A stretch of 38,876 nt of DNA from Syntrophaceae bacterium UBA2210 (GTDB taxonomy: Bacteria > Desulfobacterota > Syntrophia > Syntrophales > UBA2210), in NCBI GenBank assembly GCA_002327865.1, contig DCUQ01000057.1, forward strand, positions 1,884 to 40,759, given 5' to 3'. Of the stretch, positions 24,140 through 30,345 are shown piece after piece; position 1 is the first letter of the stretch; every line of letters starts with the position of its first letter. Position numbers and translations under genes: made by a program. The notes under the pieces are model-generated. The model was not told the origin of the DNA, made no database searches, and worked only from the letters and a program-made list of their open reading frames with translations.

Positions 24140-24624
24140 AAGAGGATAATGAAAGCCTGTTTTAATCGATTTACCATGATTAACAGGTTATTCTGAAACA
24201 CATTCGTTTTGTTGGCTTTTGCAGGAAGGGGGCTTTCCTTTCGGGTAATGCCCCCTGTCAGCGCATTAGTTATCATTAGCAACAGTCCTACGGACAGATC
24301 CATCCCTCCACACTCCGTCAAACCGGATGTGCCCGTTATAAGAAATCTATTCCCCGGCCATGTAAAGCCGCAGATTATCTGTGCGTTGAGCTACGAAGAC
24401 GACACTAACAACATTCTCTCAAGAGACCTCTCTATTTGCGTTTGTTTTAACAATCGGCAAAATGGAAATGATCACAAATAATAGAAGAGGTATTAACGGT
24501 AAATGTGCTTGAAGCGACTATCGAAGCTCTGGTAGGTTCGAAAAAATGGAATCTTTTTGAGCTTGAAATATCGTTATAAGATGCCTGATTAGGAGTAACA
24601 GTTTAAGGAGTTTTTTATCACATT
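24140..24624. other. Spacer between convergent atpB and atpE
   Basis: No gene is supported in these 485 bases. Just after atpB an imperfect inverted repeat (CCTGTT..AATC with GATTAACAGG, about 24156-24191) may end the transcript. On the minus strand 24314-24335 reads like the CACATCCGGTTTGACGG stretch I associate with sequence downstream of group II intron reverse transcriptases, but no complete domain V hairpin is present. A 33-codon open stretch at 24472-24573 (plus) lacks a convincing start. The region may be rearrangement debris (inference). Confidence 0.4.
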
Positions 24625-24677
24625 ATAAATAAAGAGGGGAAAAACAAATGAAAAATGTTTTCCCCCTCTTTATTTAT
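24625..24677. terminator. Strong bidirectional terminator downstream of atpE
   Basis: A 21-bp stem with a single A-C mismatch: arms 24625-24645 and 24657-24677, core GAGGGG/CCCCTC, loop 24646-24656. Flanks are A/T-rich on both sides, so it can end transcripts from atpE and from the atpB side. Confidence 0.85.
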
Positions 24678-24697
24678 TATTTAATGTAACGACAGTC

Positions 24698-25069
24698 TTA
24701 TGCGCCTATAAGTTTTAACAATGGGTTTGCGTAGATTATAACAAGCGCTACCACCAGAGCATAAATGGCAATAGATTCTGTCATCGCCATGCCGACCAGC
24801 ATGGTAAGCATTATTTTACCTTGAGCGTCAGGATTTCTGCTGACTGCATTCGAAGCGCCACCTGTTGCCTGTCCCATTCCAAGGCCGGGGCCAAGCGCAC
24901 CGATTCCCATAACGAGGGCACCTCCGATAACACTGCACGCAACTACCAGAGCTTTGTTGTTGGCTATGGTGTCGGGTGAAGCCTCAGCCGCTACTGCAAT
25001 AGCGGCGGTTACAAGTAAGAGTCCGATACTGAACATGAAGATGGTGATGCCTTTTAACGATTTTCTCAT
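24698..25069 (-). CDS. atpE: F0F1 ATP synthase subunit c, with N-terminal presequence
   Basis: Subunit c forms the rotating ring of F0. The hairpin is clear: helix 1 with GPGLGMGQATGGAS, loop SRNPDAQGK, and helix 2 with the ion-binding Glu in MTESIAIYALVVALVIIYANP. Of the residues defining Na+ rings (Gln in helix 1; Glu-Ser-Thr and Tyr in helix 2), the Gln position is Met and the Thr is Ile, so H+ is more likely, though Ser and Tyr remain. At 123 residues it exceeds the usual 75-90 because of a signal-peptide-like N-terminus (MRKSLKGITIFMFSIGLLLV, then AIAVAAEA). AGGAGGT precedes the start. It has its own promoter and lies opposite to atpZIB. Confidence 0.95.
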   Translation of the reverse strand: MRKSLKGITIFMFSIGLLLVTAAIAVAAEASPDTIANNKALVVACSVIGGALVMGIGALGPGLGMGQATGGASNAVSRNPDAQGKIMLTMLVGMAMTESIAIYALVVALVIIYANPLLKLIGA

Positions 25070-25177
25070 ACTAAAATACCTCCTGATGTATTATTTGCCC
25101 GGTTTTCAATGATACGGTTCTACTCCAGACTCTCCTTATTCGCCGGAATAAAATTAACAAAGAAAGCAAGGTAACTT

Positions 25178-25206
25178 TATCTAGCTGTAGAGAGAACAGT
25201 TGTCAA
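25178..25206 (-). promoter_or_regulatory. Promoter of atpE
   Basis: On the minus strand TTGACA (25206-25201) and TAGATA (25183-25178) are separated by 17 bases. Transcription would start near 25171, giving a leader of about 100 bases before the atpE ATG at 25069. Confidence 0.6.
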
Positions 25207-25277
25207 GAAATATTTGTCGTATTACGATTTTAAAATGGTAGATATCACCACTCCTGGTTGTCTGGAAACATACTTTC

Positions 25278-25421
25278 TCAGCCGAACGCCGATGAAAGTG
25301 CTACCAGTAATCCTGCTGCAAAAATGGCAGCCCCTAATCCCGTACCGCCGGCTGTTGCCAGAATGGGTGTTATTCCTAACAAAAGAAACCCAAATGCAAA
25401 TCTTCCCTCTCTTGCGTCCAT
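25278..25421 (-). CDS. 47-residue hydrophobic two-helix membrane protein (unknown function)
   Basis: This small gene was found by reading the minus strand. It has a very strong ribosome-binding site (TAAGGAGGA, seven bases before the ATG) and a clean stop. The peptide begins MDAREGRFAFGF. Two hydrophobic stretches (about 8-24 and 28-46) joined by a Gly/Thr turn (ATAGGTGLG) suggest a hairpin of two membrane helices with a short charged N-terminus. It has no ion-binding Glu in a helix, so it is not a c subunit, although the hairpin shape is similar. It starts 11 bases after the OB-fold gene stop, so the two are probably co-expressed with the formate/nitrite-family channel. I do not recognise a family. 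Confidence 0.72.
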   Translation of the reverse strand: MDAREGRFAFGFLLLGITPILATAGGTGLGAAIFAAGLLVALSSAFG

Positions 25422-25432
25422 GATATTCCTCC

Positions 25433-25909
25433 TTAATCTCTTCTGATCCTTGTAATGCTTACGGCAGATATGACAATTCTGTTTCTCGTCAGCAGATGTT
25501 TCATTACAACCCCGATTGCCTCGACCGTATCGCCCACAAATATTTTATTTGAAGGAGCGGTGAACATGATTACATGTATATCTGCCGTGTCGTCTTTAAT
25601 GTGAAAGTGAGGCCTGTTCAACCACCTGAAACTTATCTTCTGAACGTTGCCGGATATCCTGACAACCTCTCCGATCATCTTCTGGTCTATTCCTCCGATC
25701 TCGCAAACACGTGCCTTCGGAGCGAACTGCTCACTTGATTTTATAAAGCTTTTGCGGCTCATCCACGCCAGTGCCATGGGAATGACAAGTAGCATTATCA
25801 GACCCGGAATGGCGTACAACAAGAATTGCGAATCTTTTGTTGCGTTGTAGTGGAGGGCTACAGCCGCCGCACATATGATAAATACCACCCAGGTTAATGC
25901 TGACATCAT
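25433..25909 (-). CDS. Membrane-anchored OB-fold-like protein (unknown function)
   Basis: A 158-residue protein with two N-terminal helices (about 5-20, WVVFIICAAAVALHY, and 29-50, LLYAIPGLIMLLVIPMALAW) followed by a soluble beta-rich domain. The pattern GEVVRISGNVQK, FHIKDDTADIHVIMF, GDTVEAIGVVMKH and NRIVISAVSI resembles an OB fold of the tRNA-anticodon/nucleic-acid-binding superfamily or the NfeD C-terminal domain; this is judged from strand pattern only. It lies 12 bases after the channel gene and 11 before the 47-residue gene, on the same strand, so all three are likely one operon. Two adjacent ATGs (25909 and 25906) are possible starts. Confidence 0.7.
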   Translation of the reverse strand: MMSALTWVVFIICAAAVALHYNATKDSQFLLYAIPGLIMLLVIPMALAWMSRKSFIKSSEQFAPKARVCEIGGIDQKMIGEVVRISGNVQKISFRWLNRPHFHIKDDTADIHVIMFTAPSNKIFVGDTVEAIGVVMKHLLTRNRIVISAVSITRIRRD

Positions 25910-25921
25910 TCCCCGTTTCCG

Positions 25922-26803
25922 TTAGTCTGCCGGAAGGTCCTTCCTGAACATGAGGAAGTATGCGACTCCAATGAATACAAAACCACCGAATATATTGCCC
26001 ACCGTAACAGGGATAAGGTTCCAAAGCCATATATCCGACCAGCTAAGCCCGCCATTGGCGAGCAGGAGACCACCACTTTTTGCTACTACGTCCGGATACC
26101 AGTCGACGAGAAACTTTCCTGTAGGCAGGAAGTACATGTTTGCCACGCAATGCTCAAAACCAGACGAAACGAACGCCATGATCGGGAACCAGATCCCGAA
26201 GAATTTGCCGATCACGTCGTCTGCCGTAATGGCGAGAAGTATTGCGATATTAACCAAAAAGTTACAACCGATTGCCTTCATGAAACAGGACCACAAACCA
26301 GCGGCGCCGACGGCTTTGTACTCCAGAATTTTTCCCGCTGCAATACCAACCGCCGTCATACCGAAGGTGTTAACAGTCATTGTGCCGTCTGCTTGTCCAC
26401 TCACAAAGGGACCTACTGCCATGAGATAAGCATAAGCGAGTGAGCCAATCAGGTTTCCTATGTAGACCCAGACCCAGTTTCTGAGTACCGCACCCCACGT
26501 GACCTTTTTCATCATTGCAGCCATGGGGACTATCATACAGTCACCGGTAAAAAGTTCCATGCCGGTCAGAACAATGGCGATCAAGCCTACCGGGAATACG
26601 GCCCCTCCGATGAGCTTGCTGATTCCAGGACCTAAGCTTGTCGCTACTCCTGTCACACATACTGTACACAGTGCTCCTCCGATGGCGATGTAGGCGCCCG
26701 CCATGAAGCCTCGAAGCAGCAGATTAAAAATTGAAAGTTTTGCTTTGCCGACTCCTGCATTACCAACAAGAGCGACTGTTTTTGCCGGGGTATTGAAAGC
26801 CAT
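25922..26803 (-). CDS. Formate/nitrite transporter (FNT) family channel
   Basis: FNT proteins are pentameric inner-membrane channels for formate, nitrite or hydrosulfide. Family hallmarks: IAIGGALCTVCV, the Omega-loop region GMELFTGDCMIVP, GCNFLVNIAI after a conserved Lys (FMKAIGCN), and GFEHCVANMYFLP with the gating His. The frame runs from 26821, but GGGAGGT before the ATG at 26803 favours that start (293 residues). In an anaerobe of this type formate exchange is the likely role, and the nearby mobB (formate dehydrogenase cofactor) fits, but the ion cannot be decided from sequence. It follows an 80-residue gene and precedes the OB-fold and 47-residue genes. Confidence 0.93.
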   Translation of the reverse strand: MAFNTPAKTVALVGNAGVGKAKLSIFNLLLRGFMAGAYIAIGGALCTVCVTGVATSLGPGISKLIGGAVFPVGLIAIVLTGMELFTGDCMIVPMAAMMKKVTWGAVLRNWVWVYIGNLIGSLAYAYLMAVGPFVSGQADGTMTVNTFGMTAVGIAAGKILEYKAVGAAGLWSCFMKAIGCNFLVNIAILLAITADDVIGKFFGIWFPIMAFVSSGFEHCVANMYFLPTGKFLVDWYPDVVAKSGGLLLANGGLSWSDIWLWNLIPVTVGNIFGGFVFIGVAYFLMFRKDLPAD

Positions 26804-26926
26804 ACCGTTACTACCTCCCATCTCTGAAAATTTAATAAGATATCGTTGTCACTTTACTCCAACAGACAGACAGTGCCGTATACATATCACTTCAAATTGT
26901 AATTAACCGATAAAATTATGTATGAA

Positions 26927-27169
26927 TTAACTTACGAAAGCCTCTTTGACCTCTTTTTTCCATATGCAAAGAAGTTTGTCGCCATAGGTCTGGCATTGTA
27001 CAAGTTCCCACTCACTTTCTCCTTCCTGATCCAGTATCCCTTTGAAGCGGTTTAAACCTCCCGGCAGACCGCTAATCTCGCAATAGCCTTTTTCATCACA
27101 TTCGATGAATTCCGGTGGAAGTATTGCCTTGAGATCAATGATGCTTGATTTATATCTCCATCGTGCCAT
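26927..27169 (-). CDS. Small DUF4177-like protein (unknown function)
   Basis: An 80-residue soluble protein preceded by an excellent GGGGAGGT seven bases before the ATG. The second half (LNRFKGILDQEGESEWELVQ then LLCIWKKE) resembles the small DUF4177 group, whose members carry a GWELV-type motif before a final Lys-rich strand. Two Cys (CDEKGYC) are spaced by five residues. It is the first gene on this strand before the formate/nitrite-family channel, 123 bases upstream of it, so shared expression is possible but not certain. Confidence 0.6.
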   Translation of the reverse strand: MARWRYKSSIIDLKAILPPEFIECDEKGYCEISGLPGGLNRFKGILDQEGESEWELVQCQTYGDKLLCIWKKEVKEAFVS

Positions 27170-27611
27170 GTTGTTACCTCCCCTAATTAGTTATTTTTTT
27201 ATATATCATGCGCGCTGCCATCTAACCCTTTCCGGAATTTCTTTTGCAGAGTCAGAGGCTTGGGCCGGCAAGACGATATATGGCGATTTTACTGAACGAA
27301 GAACTGCCTCCCAATTAATTTCTCGCACATCCGGGTCCTGGTTACCTTATAATATGAAGAGGTTTAAAGGGTGTGTCGGATTATGTGTGGGGACAGAATT
27401 TTCTTTAAATCTTCTTACTTTTTTACAACATACGTCGAGACTTTTAAAAGGTTCCCCCCGGTTTTTGCCGGGATTTGTTATAACCTCCCCACTTTGTTTA
27501 TTCTTTCGCGGAACCTAACAAGCAAACAAGCCCCTGTCAACTAAAAAATGTCTAATTCCGCCTCCGATATGGCCATAGTAGAGACAGGTTTTAACGGATG
27601 TTATTTTTTTC
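27170..27611. other. Divergent intergenic region, FNT side
   Basis: About 440 bases with no gene I can support; the open frame at 27105-27518 (plus) overlaps the 80-residue gene and has no family features. The AT-rich TGATATATAAAA on the minus strand near 27200 could hold a -10 for the leftward genes. No clear riboswitch or hairpin was seen. Confidence 0.35.
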
Positions 27612-27655
27612 TTGACAACACAGATTTTATTACTTAAGTAAAGCTAAACTGACTG

Positions 27656-27680
27656 TTGGTCACCGTTTGACCATTGGTCA
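27656..27680. promoter_or_regulatory. Putative TetR operator: three alternating TTGGTCA half-sites
   Basis: TTGGTCA (27656-27662), TTGACCA (27667-27673, opposite orientation) and TTGGTCA (27674-27680) form two overlapping inverted repeats, one of them the exact palindrome TGACCATTGGTCA. They lie just downstream of a TTGACA (27612-27617) whose -10 is poor (TTAAGT or TAAGTA at 27634-27640), and 86 bases before the TetR gene. Binding there would block transcription of the regulator and its beta-oxidation operon. Confidence 0.6.
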
Positions 27681-27765
27681 GGTTCCAACCTTTTTTATAT
27701 TCCGACCTTGTTTATAGTCTCAGCGTGAAAGTAGTTAAAATAAATACGGGAACGGGAATAGAAAA

Positions 27766-28404
27766 ATGGCGCTTAAAGGACGTAAGGATAGAGAGAGGGA
27801 GCGGAGAAGAAAGACTATTCTCAAAGCTGCCAGAAAGCTGTTTTTTAAGCGGGGATATAATCCCGTAACCGTTTCAGATATCGCTAAGAAAGTAGAGTTG
27901 AGCAAGGGAGCGGTTTATCTTTATTTCAGCGGTAAAGAAGAAATCTGCGCTCAGATACTGCTTGATGATATCGCAAAATTCCATGGCGAAGTGCTCCCCA
28001 TATTTAACGGATTAGCCAGCGCATCGGAAGTAATTACCAGTTTTGCGCACATGTATGTAGATTTCTTCCTTAAAGATCGCGAATTATTCAGAATATTGAT
28101 GAAATTCATGCTTCACGCCAATAATCTTGATCTGCCTGAAGATACGAATATAAGGATTATACGGGAAACAAACAGAGCAATCTCTGTTACCGAAAATATA
28201 TTTCAATACGGAATCGACAAAGGGGAATTTGTCCTTAAAAAAGAAGATATCAGGACCATGAGGAACGCTTTCTGGGGGATGCTCAACGGAATAATTTCAC
28301 TTCACCTCTTCATGGGCAGAGAATCAACCAAGAAAGAAAGGATACGATCCAACGTGAATGCATGTTTGAATATTTTCATTGAAGGTCTAAAAAAAACTGG
28401 ATGA
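27766..28404 (+). CDS. TetR-family regulator of the beta-oxidation operon
   Basis: A 212-residue TetR protein. The N-terminal helix-turn-helix (about residues 15-62) shows ILKAARKLFFKRGYNPVTVS, DIAKKVELSKGAVYLYFSGK, ending in the standard KEEICAQIL. The C-terminal ligand domain is variable, as expected. Only 15 bases separate it from the acyl-CoA dehydrogenase gene, so it is co-transcribed with the genes it most likely represses. A long-chain acyl-CoA or related thioester is the probable inducer by analogy with FadR/PsrA-type TetR proteins (inference). The ribosome-binding site is weak. Confidence 0.92.
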   Translation: MALKGRKDRERERRRKTILKAARKLFFKRGYNPVTVSDIAKKVELSKGAVYLYFSGKEEICAQILLDDIAKFHGEVLPIFNGLASASEVITSFAHMYVDFFLKDRELFRILMKFMLHANNLDLPEDTNIRIIRETNRAISVTENIFQYGIDKGEFVLKKEDIRTMRNAFWGMLNGIISLHLFMGRESTKKERIRSNVNACLNIFIEGLKKTG

Positions 28405-28419
28405 GGAGGTCACGGGACT

Positions 28420-30285
28420 ATGGGAAACACATTGGTTAACACGAGAGACCAGAGATTTGTTCTGTTCGAACAGTTGGGTGTGGAAAGTCTTTTTACTTCC
28501 GGAAAGTATGAGGATTACTCTCGTGAAGTGGTTGAAATGGTGCTGACCGAGGCGGAGAAGATGGCAGTGGATGTTGTTCTTCCTACTTACGATATCGGCG
28601 ATAAGGAAGGCGCTCATCTCAAAGATGGAAAAGTTGTTGTGCCGTCCTGTTTCCATGAAGCACTAAAGAAGTTTAACGAGGGAGGTTGGTCCTGTGCCCC
28701 GGCGGATCCCGAAGTAGGAGGACAGAATGCGCCACTCTGTTTATGGAGCGCCTGTACAGAGCTGCTCGATTCGGCCAATTTTGCATTCATGATGTATCCC
28801 GGCCTGACAATGGGGGCGGCCGCTCTGGTTGCAAAGTATGGTACGGAAGACCAGAAAAATACCTACATGTATAAAATGTTTTCCGGTGAGTGGGGGGGTA
28901 CCATGTGCCTGACGGAACCGGGAGCAGGAAGCGATGTCGGGGCGACGAGGACAACGGCGAAGAGGTTGCCTGACGGTAGCTTTAGTATCGAGGGCACCAA
29001 ATCCTTTATTTCCTCCGGCGATAATGATCTTTATTCCAACATAATACATATGGTTCTTGCAAGAATCGAGGGGGACCCTCCGGGGACGGGTGGGATTTCA
29101 ATCTTCATCGTTCCTAAGTTCAATGTGAACAAAGATGGCAATGTGGGAGAATCGAACGATGTCGTTACAGGCGGTGTCGAACACAAGATGGGAATCAAGG
29201 CATCGGCCACAGCTACGCTGAACTTCGGTGAAAACGGGAAATGTACCGGGTACCTTCTGGGCATGGAACGCTCCGGTATGAAAATAATGTTCGACATGAT
29301 GAATGAAGCGAGACTCGAAGTGGGTATGCAGGGTCTCGGACATGCATCCGCATCTCTGGAACACGCTGTTCAATATGCCAAAGAGAGAATTCAAAGCAGG
29401 CACATTATGGAGATGACGATCCCCGACGCGAAAGCGGTTCCTATCATACAGCATCCCGATATCAGACGGTCGCTCCTCTGGATGAAATCTCATGTGGAGG
29501 GCATGAGGGCTTTGAACTACTTTGTTGCTTACTGTATCGATAGAGCGGAGGTTTTAACGGACGAGGCCAAGAGAGAAAAATGGCATGGGTTTGTTGAATT
29601 ACTGACACCGATTGCCAAGGCATACTGTTCAGACAAGGCATGCGAGATCTGTTCTCTCGGTATAGATGTTTACGGCGGATACGGATACATTCAGGAATAT
29701 CCGATGGAACAGTACTTGAGAGACTGCAAGATTGCCACCCTTTATGAAGGAACAAACTATATCCAGGCGCTTGATTTTGTAGGGAGAAAAATGGGGCATA
29801 ACAAGGGTATGAACCTCATGAACCTGTTCAGCTTCGTTGATGCCGACATCAAGAAGGCCAAGGAAAGGGATGACCTGAAGGAATACGCGATGCAACTTGA
29901 AGAAGCCTATAATGCCGCTGTCGGAATCGCAATGCAGTTCGCTGAATGGGGTGCGAATTCAAATGTGTTGCTTCCCGTACTGAATGCCAGACCATACCTT
30001 ATGATTATGGGTGATCTTTTTGTCGGATGGGCTCTCATAAATGGGGCGGTTATCGCTTCCGAAAAGCTGGATGCAATGTATGAGGAAGCCGGGGCAGAGG
30101 GTTCTCCGGCAAAACAACGGGCTCTTGCCCGTAAGAATGCGGATGTCGCATTCTATCAGGGCAAACTCGCATCGGCCAAATACTTTGCATTTAATGTTCT
30201 TCCGACGATAGCGGGCAGGTGTAAATGTATTACACTTGCCGATAAGACGCCTATCGAGATGCTCGAGGATTCTTTTGCGGTGTAA
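28420..30285 (+). CDS. Acyl-CoA dehydrogenase with C-terminal extension
   Basis: An FAD enzyme that makes the 2,3-double bond of acyl-CoA. The flavin/substrate signature MCLTEPGAGSDVG is at 162-174, and the catalytic base is E443 in the YEGTN motif, preceded by DVYGGYGYIQEYPMEQYLRD (417-436). At 621 residues it exceeds the usual 380-390 because of an N-terminal segment and a helical C-terminal domain (about 490-621), as in the DmdC/FadE-like branch with an acyl-CoA dehydrogenase C-terminal domain. Electrons would pass to ETF, not encoded here. Position ahead of FadN- and FadA-type genes argues for fatty acid oxidation rather than methylmercaptopropionyl-CoA. Confidence 0.93.
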   Translation: MGNTLVNTRDQRFVLFEQLGVESLFTSGKYEDYSREVVEMVLTEAEKMAVDVVLPTYDIGDKEGAHLKDGKVVVPSCFHEALKKFNEGGWSCAPADPEVGGQNAPLCLWSACTELLDSANFAFMMYPGLTMGAAALVAKYGTEDQKNTYMYKMFSGEWGGTMCLTEPGAGSDVGATRTTAKRLPDGSFSIEGTKSFISSGDNDLYSNIIHMVLARIEGDPPGTGGISIFIVPKFNVNKDGNVGESNDVVTGGVEHKMGIKASATATLNFGENGKCTGYLLGMERSGMKIMFDMMNEARLEVGMQGLGHASASLEHAVQYAKERIQSRHIMEMTIPDAKAVPIIQHPDIRRSLLWMKSHVEGMRALNYFVAYCIDRAEVLTDEAKREKWHGFVELLTPIAKAYCSDKACEICSLGIDVYGGYGYIQEYPMEQYLRDCKIATLYEGTNYIQALDFVGRKMGHNKGMNLMNLFSFVDADIKKAKERDDLKEYAMQLEEAYNAAVGIAMQFAEWGANSNVLLPVLNARPYLMIMGDLFVGWALINGAVIASEKLDAMYEEAGAEGSPAKQRALARKNADVAFYQGKLASAKYFAFNVLPTIAGRCKCITLADKTPIEMLEDSFAV

Positions 30286-30345
30286 GATATTACAAAATTG
30301 AATCAAGGCAAAGCGCTTGTTTCATGCCTGAAAAGGAGGAGTGAC

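Noticed and set aside
24209..24481. 90-codon frame in the atpB-atpE spacer
   Set aside because: It starts from TTG without a ribosome-binding site, and its product has no hydrophobic pattern or motif.
24472..24573. Short open stretch reading VNVLEATIEALVG, considered as a gene remnant resembling a citramalate synthase C-terminus
   Set aside because: Only about 33 codons, no good start, and the similarity is limited to a few residues.
27200..27245. TGGCAGCGCGCATGA on the minus strand as a sigma-54 promoter for the FNT-side genes
   Set aside because: The -24 half is plausible, but the -12 half lacks the required GC, so the match is not convincing.
27105..27518. 137-codon plus-strand frame between the 80-residue gene and tetR
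   Set aside because: Overlaps the minus-strand 80-residue gene with its strong ribosome-binding site and shows no family features.
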